Source: Bog-793 sp963761425 (GTDB lineage: Bacteria; Actinomycetota; Acidimicrobiia; Acidimicrobiales; Bog-793). From it: DNA of 64,000 nucleotides. The stretch spans positions 62,001 through 126,000 of the forward strand of contig CAVXGQ010000002.1 of NCBI GenBank assembly GCA_963761425.1, given 5' to 3'. How positions within the stretch are numbered: the stretch's first letter is position 1; each line of letters starts with the position of its first letter. This document shows, piece by piece, positions 53,227 to 62,107 of this stretch. The translations under genes and the position numbers were made by a program. The notes under the pieces are model-generated. The model made no database searches. It saw only the letters and a program-made list of their open reading frames with translations, and was not told the DNA's origin.

Positions 53227-53664
53227 TCAGTCGGGCGGCGGCGTCCCAGCGGTCGCCCGGGGTTCGTCCAGCTCGCGTGGGGCCCCGGTCCGGCGGGAGT
53301 GACGCCGGAGGGGGCGCAGGAGATGCCCTTGGGCCCGGACCCGCAACTGGAGGACACGTGCCGCCCCGGCGAGCACCACGAAAGCTGCGCCGATGACCGC
53401 GGCCAACAGCAACGCCACCCCCTGGGGCAGGTGGCCGTGGACGCCGAAGAAGGCGACGCGGGCGGTCTGGCCGTTCTCGAGGATGAAGACGAGCAGGATC
53501 AGCAGGACCACCAGCCCAACGACAACAGCGGCCCAGTAGCTGCCGGTCAACCTCGGCGCCGGCGGCGGCGCTTCCAGGGTGCCCGGTCCTGTCTCCGCTT
53601 CGGCCGGTGCCGCTGGCGAGTCGTCCGACCCGTTGTCCTCGGCGGCCCTGCCGGTGTCAGTCAT
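53227..53664 (-). CDS. LapA-domain (DUF1049) membrane protein
   Basis: 145 residues from ATG at 53664. A cytoplasmic, acidic N-terminus precedes two membrane helices: YWAAVVVGLVVLLILLVFIL and GVALLLAAVIGAAFVVLAGA. The linking motif ENGQTARVAFFGVHGHLPQG is the LapA signature. A basic C-terminal tail (RAQGHLLRPLRRHSRRTG) follows. LapA family proteins lie in the envelope; specific role unknown. Its upstream neighbour on the same strand is the M48 protease. Confidence 0.82.
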   Translation of the reverse strand: MTDTGRAAEDNGSDDSPAAPAEAETGPGTLEAPPPAPRLTGSYWAAVVVGLVVLLILLVFILENGQTARVAFFGVHGHLPQGVALLLAAVIGAAFVVLAGAARVLQLRVRAQGHLLRPLRRHSRRTGAPRELDEPRATAGTPPPD

Positions 53665-53712
53665 AGGTGTCGACGAGTGTAGGCGCGATCGTGTCCAGGC
53701 CCCCGGGACCAT

Positions 53713-54717
53713 TTAGGGGGCCGAACCACCCGGCGAGGAACCGCCTTCGGGCCCGCCGAGCCACTCGCTGATGCGATCGAGCACGGTAGCGATCCCCTCT
53801 CCGGCCCGTTCGAGCATCGCCGAGAAGCGCTTGCGGTAGTGCTCGAGCGCGGCGTCGAACTCCTCCGAAGGTGGTGGTTCCTGGCCGCGCTGTAGGTAGT
53901 TCCCGGAACGGATCCGGTCGAGCTCGCCCGCGCTCACCCAGGAGATGAGCTCCCGCACCCGTCGTACGGGGAACGGGTGGGTCGTCGTGATCTCGGCGAA
54001 GAACCGGGAGTAGCGGGCAAAGGGATCCTTCTCGTCCTCATACTCCATCGCTTGACGGATGAAAGCGTCGAGGTTGAGATCCTTCACCGGTCCGCCCGCC
54101 AATCGCATCAGCGTCTCGCAGACGACGAGGGGCTCACCGGTGACGATGGCACTCGCCCGGTCCGAGGTCAGCTCGGCCGCCCGGGACCACTCGAGCAGCG
54201 CGAGGTAGGCCGCGGCGAGGGGCACGCCGGCGAGCGGCACGGAGCGGACGGCGCCGCGCAGGATCATCTGCAGGAGTTGCAGGGTCGTCGTGAGCCCGAC
54301 GTGGTCCGCGAGGACGTGCCCCATCTCATGCCCCAGGACCGCGGTCAGCTCGTCGTCGGAATAGGAGCCGACGAGGCCGGAGCTCACCAGGGTGACCGGT
54401 TCGTTCGTGCCGACCGTGAGTCCGCTGCCGACCGGCTCCTGGGTCACGTAGAGCCGCGGGCAGCGCGCGACGTCGAGCACCTCCGCGCAACGCTTCTGCA
54501 GAGCCCAAATCCCGGGTAGCTGGTCGTCGCCGAGCCGCAGGGCGTTCCCGGTGAGCAGCTGGCGCAGCCGGCGCTCGTAGCTGTGCTCGGTGAGGAGCTT
54601 CACGACCCGGTCGAGACCCGGCACCGTGCGGATCGCCGCCGTCGCCGCCCGTTCCGCTGGGTGGGCGAAGCCCTGGGCGCTGATCCCGGGATACCGGGCC
54701 GTCGGTTCGCTCGCCAT
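53713..54717 (-). CDS. M48-family metallopeptidase
   Basis: 334 residues from ATG at 54717 (a GTG two codons earlier is possible). The zinc motif HEMGH lies in LTAVLGHEMGHVLADHVG near residue 134, and the third ligand is in SRAAELTSDRASA. A hydrophobic stretch (VRSVPLAGVPLAAAYLALLE) suggests membrane association. The family includes HtpX-like quality-control proteases. The stop is 48 nt upstream of the LapA start on the same strand, so the two are likely co-transcribed. Confidence 0.88.
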   Translation of the reverse strand: MASEPTARYPGISAQGFAHPAERAATAAIRTVPGLDRVVKLLTEHSYERRLRQLLTGNALRLGDDQLPGIWALQKRCAEVLDVARCPRLYVTQEPVGSGLTVGTNEPVTLVSSGLVGSYSDDELTAVLGHEMGHVLADHVGLTTTLQLLQMILRGAVRSVPLAGVPLAAAYLALLEWSRAAELTSDRASAIVTGEPLVVCETLMRLAGGPVKDLNLDAFIRQAMEYEDEKDPFARYSRFFAEITTTHPFPVRRVRELISWVSAGELDRIRSGNYLQRGQEPPPSEEFDAALEHYRKRFSAMLERAGEGIATVLDRISEWLGGPEGGSSPGGSAP

Positions 54718-55328
54718 TGTCACCGCCTCAGATCGGGCCGGGTGCTCCGCCGATCCCCGACGTGGACCCGAGCAAACCCGGCGCTTGCTAGCGCGAGGCC
54801 GGACGATCGCCCAGGGGCCAGGATCGACAGCCTCGGCGAGACATCAGCATCCGCAACTGCGCGCCTCGAACCGTACTGCGACCGGTGGTCGCAGATCTCG
54901 TCACGCCGGGCGTATCGCTGGCCGCGCCAGCACGCGAGAGCCGCATCATCGAAAGGGGACCCGGGTGGCGGCTTCTGGGTGCCGGTAGGTTGCTGAACAC
55001 TGACCTTCGGATAGGCACGGCGAGCCGCGATCAGGCGATCTCCCGGGAATCAGCGGTGTGGTCCGACAGCGATCTTGTGGTCTTCGAGGAGCGAACGCCT
55101 CGACATCCGTCTTAGGAACTCTCGCTGAATGCGGCTGAACGAGCGCGAGGGCGAGCCCTGCCCGTCCCTCCCACCTCTTGTATCGGCTTGCCACCATTCG
55201 ATGAATCGCCATCGCGGGCCGTGGGCGGTGAGCGACAAGACGTTGGAGCGTCTCGCTTGATCCCGGGCTATCGAGGGTGAACCCAGGCCCAGCAGCTGGT
55301 CGCCACCGCGTCTGGGTTCGGTCCAACC
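54718..55328. other. No gene recognised
   Basis: About 610 bases. Several short open frames exist on both strands without ribosome sites or family resemblance; the G+C content is ordinary. Confidence 0.4.
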
Positions 55329-55628
55329 TCAGTGGCGGTGTAAGTCTCCAGCCTTGCTGAACCACTCGACCCGGGTTGGCTCGGGAACCTCTGCCTTGGC
55401 GAAGGCCGAGCCGAGCTGGGAGCGCATGAATTCCTCTTGGTCCGCCTTCGACTCCCACACCTCGATGACGACCAGCTTGTCGTTCGATTCCCCGGCGATA
55501 TGACTCAGCAGGCCCTTTGGCCACTGTTCCCGATCGGGCGTGCCTTCCCAGCCGAGGAGATGGTTCACCTTGTTGTAGATGTCGACCGCACTGGGTGCGG
55601 AGAATTCGAGGACGATGACGTCAGCCAC
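55329..55628 (-). CDS. Antibiotic biosynthesis monooxygenase (ABM)-domain protein
   Basis: 99 residues from GTG at 55628. The ABM/dimeric alpha-beta barrel pattern is ADVIVLEFSAPSAVDIYNKV, then HIAGESNDKLVVIEVWESKA and DQEEFMRSQLGSAFAKAEVP. Such small proteins include quinol monooxygenases and heme-degrading enzymes; the residues do not decide. An inverted repeat AACTACC-N6-GGTAGTT lies directly upstream of the start (55629-55648) and may be an operator. Confidence 0.72.
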   Translation of the reverse strand: MADVIVLEFSAPSAVDIYNKVNHLLGWEGTPDREQWPKGLLSHIAGESNDKLVVIEVWESKADQEEFMRSQLGSAFAKAEVPEPTRVEWFSKAGDLHRH

Positions 55629-55648
55629 AACTACCCCCCTTGGTAGTT
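55629..55648. promoter_or_regulatory. Inverted repeat before the ABM gene
   Basis: AACTACC (55629-55635) and GGTAGTT (55642-55648) are perfect arms around six bases, touching the start codon of the ABM gene. It may be an operator or a hairpin hiding the ribosome site. Confidence 0.4.
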
Positions 55649-56228
55649 ATTCCATCCAAATAGTTGCAAGCACGATGACCCTAACGTCGCTCTCGATCTG
55701 GTCTGTCGGTACCGCGCAACAGACTTGCGATTGCAATCTCGGCTGGCGGGAGTCGGGAACCGAACCGGGGGACCGGGCCAGGCAACGCGGCGCCCTTCGT
55801 CACGAGTCTGTGTTCAAGCCCGTCGCGGCAGGGCGCGCCGGCGGTCTGAGGTCGCCTCGCGCGAAAGCTTCGCGATTCTGGGTGATCGGCGGTGCCGTGG
55901 GTCGCCTAGTGCGGTTGCATCCAACGCCTGCGAATTGAACTTGGTTTTCGTAGGCGCGGGTGCGACGACCGCGCCGAGGTCGCGCGACAATCTGAGCGGT
56001 GACAGTGTGTGAGCGCCGGACGCGGCGATACTGCGGGGGAATCGCGAACCCATGAACATCCGCCTTGAAGGTGCGGCACGGAGCGGGGTCGGTGTTGGCC
56101 CCCTCGCGGTCGGACGGACGTTGTCGTCCGGGGCCTTCGTTCCGCCGGTGGCCGGGGCATGTCGTTCCCATTTGGGTGGGTCGGCGCCTGATCACTCTCT
56201 GGCGGCGCGTTCCTCGGGGGTCTGATCC
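55649..56228. other. No gene recognised
   Basis: About 580 bases between divergent genes. An AT-richer stretch next to the ABM gene (around 55650-55680) is its probable promoter; the rest shows only unsupported open frames. Confidence 0.4.
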
Positions 56229-56834
56229 GTGGACCGGGATGTGTGGGATGCCCGCTATTCGGGAGAGGATCTCGTGTGGACGGGCACCCCCAATGTGTTC
56301 CTCGTGTCCGAGGTTGCTGGGCTCCCGCTGGGGCGCGCCGTCGACCTGGCCTGTGGGGAGGGCCGGAATGCAGTGTGGCTGGCCGAACAGGGGTGGCAGG
56401 TGACGGGGGTGGACTTCTCGCCGGTAGGCCTCGCCAAGGCTCGTCGACTCGCGACGTCACGGGAGGTGGACGTGACCTGGGTCGAGTCGACCGTCCAGGA
56501 GTGGACGCCTCTGCCGCAGGGGTTCGATCTCGTCGCGGTCTTGTACCTCCAACTGCCCCAACCGGAGCGCGCGGCAGCCCTCACGGTGGCCGCCTCGGCG
56601 GTGGCGCCGGGAGGCACGCTGCTGGTCGTGGCCCACGACCACGACAATCTGCAGAGAGGATTTGGTGGTCCGTCCGACGAAGCGGTGCTCTACCGGACCA
56701 CTGATGTGACGGAGATTGCCGAAGTCGCCGGCCTGGCCGTCCGTCGCGCCGAGCAGGTGGTCCGGGTGGTGGACACCGATTCCGGTCGGAGGGAGGCGAT
56801 TGACACCCTGGTGCGGGCGACTCGCCCGGCATGA
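56229..56834 (+). CDS. Class I methyltransferase (TehB-like)
   Basis: 201 residues from GTG at 56229. Order of motifs: MDRDVWDARYSGEDLVWTGT with PNVFL at the N-terminus, SAM motif I AVDLACGEGRNAVWLAEQGW near residue 38, VTGVDFSPVGLAKARRLA, and LLVVAHDHDNL. This is the TehB/ubiquinone-methyltransferase-like group seen in tellurite and thiol detoxification; the acceptor is unknown. Length is normal. Confidence 0.82.
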   Translation: MDRDVWDARYSGEDLVWTGTPNVFLVSEVAGLPLGRAVDLACGEGRNAVWLAEQGWQVTGVDFSPVGLAKARRLATSREVDVTWVESTVQEWTPLPQGFDLVAVLYLQLPQPERAAALTVAASAVAPGGTLLVVAHDHDNLQRGFGGPSDEAVLYRTTDVTEIAEVAGLAVRRAEQVVRVVDTDSGRREAIDTLVRATRPA

Positions 56835-57140
56835 AGCACTACTGACGCCGGTGAAGGGCGATGGCCGGACGCGTCGGGTTCCATGCGGTGGGACACCGGT
56901 TTGGGGGTCACAGCGGTCCCGTCTCGTGGCCGGGCGATGCCTTCTGGTGTGAAGTCCACCGCCGTCGCCAGCGCCCAGGGCCGAGCTTGCCTCGGCGATC
57001 CTGGAGCGAATCGAGGCCTTCCACAGCTCCGTTAGCCCGTCAACCTCGCTCAGCGGCTACTCGCCTGTCGAGTTCGAAACCGCCGCACCGGCGCCGACAT
57101 TGCGGCGTGATCAGCACAACAAACTGTCCGGAGAAACGGG
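56835..57140. other. No gene recognised
   Basis: Around 300 bases between convergent genes; no hairpin with a clear T-run and no supported ORF was seen. Confidence 0.35.
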
Positions 57141-57872
57141 TCAGGCTCCAAGCGACCCGGGCTGCTTCTTTAGCTTGCCTTTGCAGGTGTCGGTCGTGGC
57201 AGAGCCGACGCCACCAGTCCCAAAAGGCGGCTTGTAGGTGGAGTCGTAGACAACAATCCCGTTCGCGCCGTTATCGCTCGTCGTACAGTCCCCGGTAGCA
57301 AGTCCACTTGGTGCTCCCGAGCCCCAGCGAACCTGGAAGTCGTTGGTGCCCTGCGGCTCTCCCGGACATGGTCCTACGTCGACCTGGTGGTCCACCATCG
57401 GCCAGCTGAGAGCGAGGTCGCTCAGAGAACCGCTGGCCAGGAATGCCCCCTTGGTATCGAGCTTGTGTGTCGTGGTGATGTCGCAGTGGGAGGGATGGAT
57501 CTGCTCAAGGAGATGCATCGAGCCATTGACGGTCACCATGGTCGCCTTGAAGCTGACCACTTTGGTACCGGAGACCACGAGATCCAACTTGACTTGCCCG
57601 GTGATGTTCCGCTGGCCGTGCTCGGCAACCCAGCTCGACGAGTAGTTCCACACCTGGTGCTCCGTCACCGTCACCGTGCCGACGAACTGTCTCTTCGCCA
57701 GACTCTTAGCTCCGACCAGTGTCCTGGGTGTCGTAGCCGCACCAGGGCCGGCTGCCATGGGTGTCATCAGGACCAGTGTGGGAAGAACTGCGAGCAGGGG
57801 TACCGTCCACCTCCAATGACGCGCATGACGAGGTGCGCTCTCCGGCTTGAGTCGAGATTCATCTAACGGCAT
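57141..57872 (-). CDS. Secreted protein of unknown function
   Basis: 243 residues from ATG at 57872, behind AGGAGGTG. After a basic start (SRLKPESAPRHARHWRW) a signal peptide (TVPLLAVLPTLVLMTPMA) is followed by a mature beta-rich domain: GTVTVTEHQVWNYSSSWVAE, GQVKLDLVVSGTKVVSFKA, then four cysteines (SHCDIT, GPCPGE, GDCTTS, DTCKGK) that could form two disulfides. No family is recognised. It is preceded, divergently, by another small exported protein gene. Confidence 0.68.
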   Translation of the reverse strand: MPLDESRLKPESAPRHARHWRWTVPLLAVLPTLVLMTPMAAGPGAATTPRTLVGAKSLAKRQFVGTVTVTEHQVWNYSSSWVAEHGQRNITGQVKLDLVVSGTKVVSFKATMVTVNGSMHLLEQIHPSHCDITTTHKLDTKGAFLASGSLSDLALSWPMVDHQVDVGPCPGEPQGTNDFQVRWGSGAPSGLATGDCTTSDNGANGIVVYDSTYKPPFGTGGVGSATTDTCKGKLKKQPGSLGA

Positions 57873-58121
57873 TCCCGACACCTCCTGGCCCAACGACGAA
57901 ACATCGAACTTGCTTGTCGGTTTACTACCCCGAGTGCCGCGAAGTAATAAGAAAGCTGGCAAGCGCTGCCCGACTCTCACGAGACCGGTCCGCGATCCTG
58001 GGGCTACATCAGGTGGACCGATTTCAAGGGGTCAGCTCACCAATACAAACTGCTAACCCCGCCTTGCCCGAGCATCGGGGCAGGCTGCTGGGTACTCTCT
58101 GGTCACCTAGGAGGACGCAAA

Positions 58122-58628
58122 ATGAAGAAGACCTTCATTACCATTATCGGTGTTCTGTGCATCGTCGTTGCCTCGGCGACCATGGCCGCCGCGACCACGA
58201 CGGCGCCGAAGTCAGCAGCGAGATCCACCATGGCCGCCGCTGTGTCTGCTTCCTCGGGGTTCCCGACGATCTGTCCACCCGCCGCGGTGGTGGGCAAAGC
58301 GCTCGGGCTGACGGTCTCCAAGCCAACCGTTCCCATGTACGCCAAGGGACTGGCTTTGGAGTGCAAGTACGGAAAAGGAAAAAGCCAGACGACGCTCTCC
58401 TACTCGTCGGAAACCCGAACAGCTTTCCTCGCTTCGGAAAAGTCCTTTCCCAAGGGCAGCATCGTCGTCGAGACCAGTCTGGGTAAAGGGGTCGCGGCAT
58501 ACCTGCTGCTTCCCGATGTCCTGCACGTCCAGAAGGGAACGCTGGAATGTGTGATCGAGACCGAGGTCAGCACCGCTCAAGCTCACGAGGAGTCCTTGGC
58601 CAAGGTGCTTCTCAAGTCGTACTGGTAA
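58122..58628 (+). CDS. Small exported protein of unknown function
   Basis: 168 residues from ATG at 58122 behind TAGGAGG. The signal peptide MKKTFITIIGVLCIVVASAT is followed by an Ala/Ser-rich spacer. The mature domain has FPTICPPAAVVGKALGLTVS, ALECKYGKGKSQTTLSYSSE and a C-terminal TLECVIETEV, giving three cysteines with conserved spacing. Such 'secreted domain with AVVGxALG' proteins are frequent in Acidimicrobiia by recollection; function unknown. Confidence 0.65.
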   Translation: MKKTFITIIGVLCIVVASATMAAATTTAPKSAARSTMAAAVSASSGFPTICPPAAVVGKALGLTVSKPTVPMYAKGLALECKYGKGKSQTTLSYSSETRTAFLASEKSFPKGSIVVETSLGKGVAAYLLLPDVLHVQKGTLECVIETEVSTAQAHEESLAKVLLKSYW

Positions 58629-58911
58629 CCGCCCTTGCCGAGTACAGAACGAAAGGGCGAGCGAACTACTTGAAGAAACCCAGAGCTGCCGGCAGGTGAG
58701 ACGAGTCCAGTACAGAACACGGCTTTGCATCCGCGCCGGTCGACGCGAGCCCGCGCCCGATTGGCGATCTCCATGCATTCTTGGGCAAGGCGGGCTCTCG
58801 CGCCCGCTCACCTCCGAAGGTCCGTAATTCTCCCGCGCCATATACGCGCGATCGATTTGGCTTTGACTGAATAGGTCTTGTCAGAAGGCGTATTTCACCT
58901 GCGCTTATATC

Positions 58912-58999
58912 TGGAGGCGGCGCCCAGAATCGAACTGGGGTAGAGGGCTTTGCAGGCGCAGTACGCAGGGCTTTTACGCTGCACCGCCCCACCGGCGCC
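58912..58999 (-). tRNA. tRNA-Cys(GCA)-like 3' fragment, probable attachment site
   Basis: Bases 58912-58956 read, on the minus strand, CTGCAAAGCCCTCTAC, then the T-arm CCCAGTTCGATTCTGGG, an acceptor strand CGCCGCC, T and CCA. This is the 3' half of a tRNA-Cys from the anticodon loop (GCA) onward. The 5' half (to 58999) folds poorly: the anticodon stem keeps only three of five pairs and there are about seven extra bases. A 3' half beside foreign-looking genes is what an integrated element leaves at one end. A degenerate complete tRNA is the alternative. Confidence 0.55.
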
Positions 59000-59247
59000 G
59001 CGCTAAGTGCGCACGTCACGGCCCTGAATGAACGACGGCGAACTCAGGTGACCGTGAGAACGCCGCGGGATGCCCGCGGGATGGCCGCGGGATGGCGGCT
59101 GCGCGGAGCCCTGACCAGGGCTTGTGTCGAAAAAAGGGCCGCTGAGCAGGCACGTTGTAACGGTGCCGAGTGCAACACCGCTGCCATACCGTGCGCGGAA
59201 GTGTGCTTCTACCACCTCGCCGCATGGCCGTGGCAGTGTCGGAACCG

Positions 59248-59457
59248 ATGACCACTATTGGCGAACTGACGCCAGGCGTCTTATCGGTGGAGGATGCCGC
59301 GCGTTGGCTCGCCCTTGGCCGGACCGTTACCTATCGCCTGATTCGCGAGGGGCGACTGCACTCGTACCGGGAAGGCCGACGCCGGTTAGTACCGCTCGCG
59401 GCGTGTGAGGATTACGTCGCTGCCCGGCTCGCCGAAACCGTGACGTGGGGTCCGTAG
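59248..59457 (+). CDS. HTH_17/excisionase-like DNA-binding protein
   Basis: 69 residues from ATG at 59248. The MerR/excisionase-type helix-turn-helix is LSVEDAARWLALGRTVTYRL then IREGRLHSYREGRRRLVPLA, with the typical R-x-x-R-V/L-P wing. As in other small Xis-like proteins the whole chain is one wHTH. It lies 250 bases inside the probable left end of the integrated element, a common place for recombination-directionality genes. Confidence 0.72.
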   Translation: MTTIGELTPGVLSVEDAARWLALGRTVTYRLIREGRLHSYREGRRRLVPLAACEDYVAARLAETVTWGP

Positions 59458-59870
59458 GTTCAGAATCGCCCCACCTCGCCGCCGTGTGGCAACGCTCGCC
59501 GAAACCGACCGGGCCCAGACCGTGCCACCGTTCGCCGCTCCGATCGCTCAGAAACGATCCTAGAGGCCCCGTGAGTGATTGCGTAGAATTACTACAGCGC
59601 AACACAACAACGCGTGAGCTGTAACAGTTGTTAACACGAATCGTGGTGCCGACTTGACAACTCGGGCGTTTTCGGGCCGGTTCGGCACCCCGTCTGACCT
59701 GCGATGATAAAGAGCACTCGCAAGGTGTGCACAGGGTTTCCCCGCATATTTCCTAGAACCCGTCCGCGTGCATACCTCCATTTGTAGAATACCTTTCGGG
59801 GAGACTGATACGTGCGTGATCTTTCTAGGAGTGCGTGATCTCGGACATGACCTGCGACAAGATGGTCGAC

Positions 59871-59899
59871 TTGACAGCTTTGCATAATGTGTTTAGTAG
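59871..59899 (+). promoter_or_regulatory. Sigma-70-type promoter in the element
   Basis: TTGACA, 17 bases, TAGTAG. It points toward the direct repeats and the second HTH gene. Confidence 0.5.
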
Positions 59900-59944
59900 A
59901 TTGCCGAAGTCTGTATCCGGCGCCCAGCGGCACGAACTACAACC

Positions 59945-59981
59945 GTGTAGTCCAGTGTGGTACACTCATATTATAGGGGTA
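59945..59981 (+). repeat. Direct repeat, copy 1 (37 bp)
   Basis: Starts GTGTAGTCCAGTGTGG and ends CATATTATAGGGGTA. It matches the copy at 60071-60107 at about 31 of 37 positions. GTGTA and TACAC within it form a short inverted repeat, and TATTAT could be a -10 box. Confidence 0.7.
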
Positions 59982-60070
59982 GGAGAAGTGCGGGCCATCA
60001 TCAGTGCGGTGCTTGTAACCGGCGTGGCGTCCGACTGGTGACCTGGCACGAACCGGCATGAAGTGCACGC

Positions 60071-60107
60071 GTGTAGCACTGTGTGGTATCCTCATATTGT
60101 AGGGGTA
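60071..60107 (+). repeat. Direct repeat, copy 2 (37 bp)
   Basis: Starts GTGTAGCACTGTGTGG and ends CATATTGTAGGGGTA, 126 bp from copy 1. It ends 49 bases before the start of the HTH gene at 60157. Confidence 0.7.
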
Positions 60108-60156
60108 TTTTCCTAAGTAAGTCGTCACTAATCCTGCTAACCCGGAGGTGCATTAG

Positions 60157-60396
60157 GTGTCCCGCCTGCCCAAAGTCTCAGAGATCGAACGCGTTCAACC
60201 TCGCTTGTTCACCGCCGACGAGGCCGCCCGCTACCTGAACGTGTCGCCGCGGTGGATTCGCGCAGCCTGGCAGTCGCGAAAGCTGCCCGCCGTCAAGATC
60301 GGGCGATCCGTGCGTTTCGACTTGCTCGATCTCGAACGCTTGATCGAAGCCGGGCGGGTAGACGCTGAACGAGGTCCCCTAGCCGCAACCGAGTAA
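60157..60396 (+). CDS. HTH_17/excisionase-like protein
   Basis: 79 residues from GTG at 60157, preceded by GGAGG. The helix-turn-helix reads LFTADEAARYLNVSPRWIRA and AWQSRKLPAVKIGRSVRFDL, the standard excisionase/HTH_17 form, then DLERLIEAGRV. It may regulate the element or help excision. The direct repeats just upstream are candidate binding sites. Confidence 0.78.
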   Translation: MSRLPKVSEIERVQPRLFTADEAARYLNVSPRWIRAAWQSRKLPAVKIGRSVRFDLLDLERLIEAGRVDAERGPLAATE

Positions 60397-60486
60397 CCCG
60401 CGCGAACAAATGTCTCGACGTGACCGGAGCGCGAACGCCGACGCAAAAGTAGTCACCCTCACCATGACCATGACGGAGATAGAACG

Positions 60487-61686
60487 ATGGAAAGCACCGA
60501 AAGACTGAACGGCCCTAAGAGCGCGGTATATGCGGTTCTCGGTTTGCGCCCACATGACCCAGCGCGGGACGATCCCAGCACCCTACTGCAACCCGCCGAG
60601 ATTAAGGCCCGCGCCGAAAGCGCGCTACCGCGGATCATCTCGCTACTAGACGAAGTAGTCAGTCCGCGCGAACGCCTAGACAGACTGGTCGACTTGTTGG
60701 CGTGTGGCCCATGCTTCGCACTCCTACCTGCCGAACAGCGAGATGACCTTTGGCAGGAGACGGCCCTACGCCTCGTCCACCCGATGCTGCCCACGACGAC
60801 AACGGTGCGGTTTCCGTGTCCGAAATGTTCGAGGCTGCCAGACGGCGAATGGCCCATATTCTGCGCGGCGTGCGCGCAGCTCAATTGGAAATACAACGTC
60901 CCCGGCTGCGATTTGAGGCGCGAAAGTCTGCAAAACCCCGCCTGGCTGGAATGGCAGTTCAGACGGGAAGAGTCACGACGCCTGCGCGTTGCATTTGGCA
61001 TCCGACCAGCGGTTTTGGACAAATCGGGGGCCAAACGGCGCACAACCGTTTATAAGCAGAGGACTAGCGCGATCACGGCACCGGGCAGCAAAAGGGCTCT
61101 CAGGGCCGCCTACAAAACCGCCGGGATCAAGCGGGCGCGGGATGTGCGACCCGAGCACGAAACCCTCATTGCGGGCGGCGAATTGGCCCGTAACCCTGAC
61201 GAGGCTAAAGCGGTCATGGACCGCGAACGCCGCACCGGCGAGCGCGTTTTCGAGGACCAAATCCTCCTAACCGCAACGCAGGCGGGTCAACCCGGAGTCG
61301 AGGCAATCACACTGGAGCAGTACCAGCGCGACCCGCAGGCCGGTCGTGCCGAGTTGCCAGAACCGCCGCTCACTTTCGACAACTTGCCCGATGGCGACTT
61401 AGACGACACTGACGACGAGGACACGATCGAGGACATTTCCCCGGTCGACCTCATTCCCGACGACGTTAGCGAAGCCACGCAGGTTGACGGCGAGGATGCA
61501 CCCGCCAATTGGGAACTCGAACGTGGGTTGACACCGTTCGACCAGCTCCACAATACGGGCATGTGTACGGAATGCGGCAAGCGCCCAGCCGAGGCAAAGG
61601 GTATCTGCTCGGCGTGTCGCAAAAGCTTGCAGCGTGCCCGGCTCCGTCGGGCGAATCGTGCGAGCGCCCCTTTCTCAGCGCCGTAA
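60487..61686 (+). CDS. Large zinc-finger protein of unknown function in the element
   Basis: 399 residues from ATG at 60487. The N-terminal helical part (LDRLVDLLACGPCFALLPAE, QRDDLWQETALRL) is followed by a four-Cys motif CPKC...CAAC near residues 113-132. A basic middle (GSKRALRAAYKTAGIKRARD), a strongly acidic stretch (DGDLDDTDDEDTIEDISP) and a second motif CTEC...CSAC near 362-378 follow. The architecture suggests nucleic-acid or protein contacts in the element's biology. I recognise no family. It is followed by three small genes in the same direction. Confidence 0.6.
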   Translation: MESTERLNGPKSAVYAVLGLRPHDPARDDPSTLLQPAEIKARAESALPRIISLLDEVVSPRERLDRLVDLLACGPCFALLPAEQRDDLWQETALRLVHPMLPTTTTVRFPCPKCSRLPDGEWPIFCAACAQLNWKYNVPGCDLRRESLQNPAWLEWQFRREESRRLRVAFGIRPAVLDKSGAKRRTTVYKQRTSAITAPGSKRALRAAYKTAGIKRARDVRPEHETLIAGGELARNPDEAKAVMDRERRTGERVFEDQILLTATQAGQPGVEAITLEQYQRDPQAGRAELPEPPLTFDNLPDGDLDDTDDEDTIEDISPVDLIPDDVSEATQVDGEDAPANWELERGLTPFDQLHNTGMCTECGKRPAEAKGICSACRKSLQRARLRRANRASAPFSAP

Positions 61687-61711
61687 ACACGTAGATCGAA
61701 ATGGAGCGACA

Positions 61712-62032
61712 TTGAGCACGATTAGAAGCCTCGCCGCGACTATCGCCTCTAACCGGCATTGGTCGGCACTGAACGCGGACGAACGGCGACGCCACACGGA
61801 GCCCGCTCGGGCCGCGTGGTTGCTTCAGTTCGAGCAGGCCGTCGACTTGCGGACACCGGGACTCGATCCGATCGAACGCGCTAGGCGGGCTGAGTTTCTT
61901 TATCGAACGTACATGGCCCGGCTCGCCCTGGCTCGTGAACAAGCAAGACGCGAGCGGAAACGGCCCACGCCTAAGCCAATGAATCCCAAGGTAAAGACGC
62001 TCGCCGTCGAACTGTTCCCAAACGAGCCCTAG
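61712..62032 (+). CDS. Small helical protein of the element
   Basis: 106 residues from a TTG at 61712, 25 bases after the zinc-finger gene. It starts LSTIRSLAATIASNRHWSAL, then NADERRRHTEPARAAWLLQF and a basic helix YRTYMARLALAREQARRERK, ending LAVELFPNEP. The highly basic, helical composition suits a phage-type small protein. No family is recognised. A GGCGCCCG hairpin follows. Confidence 0.5.
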   Translation: MSTIRSLAATIASNRHWSALNADERRRHTEPARAAWLLQFEQAVDLRTPGLDPIERARRAEFLYRTYMARLALAREQARRERKRPTPKPMNPKVKTLAVELFPNEP

Positions 62033-62041
62033 CAAAGAACA

Positions 62042-62063
62042 GGCGCCCGCTGGAACGGGCGCC
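62042..62063 (+). terminator. Hairpin after the small helical protein gene
   Basis: GGCGCCCG, loop CTGGAA, CGGGCGCC. A stable stem without a T-run, so only a possible terminator or processing site. Confidence 0.45.
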
Positions 62064-62107
62064 CGCACTGACTCTGACCCTCACACTCTCACTCGCATGA
62101 GGTTGCC

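Larger units (their letters stand above)
59458..60156. other. AT-richer control region of the element
   Basis: About 700 bases without a supported gene. It contains a promoter-like TTGACA (59871-59876), 17-nt spacer, TAGTAG; two long direct repeats (59945-59981, 60071-60107); and a TGTTAACA-type palindromic stretch near 59630. G+C is visibly lower than in the flanks. Confidence 0.5.

Noticed and set aside
58912..58999. A complete tRNA with a long variable arm (Ser/Leu type)
   Set aside because: Length would fit, but the anticodon arm does not pair in that register and the loop lacks U33; the tRNA-Cys 3' half explains the sequence better.
59835..60041. Plus-strand ORF of 68 codons across the first direct repeat
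   Set aside because: It contains the promoter and the direct repeat, lacks a ribosome site, and looks like control sequence.
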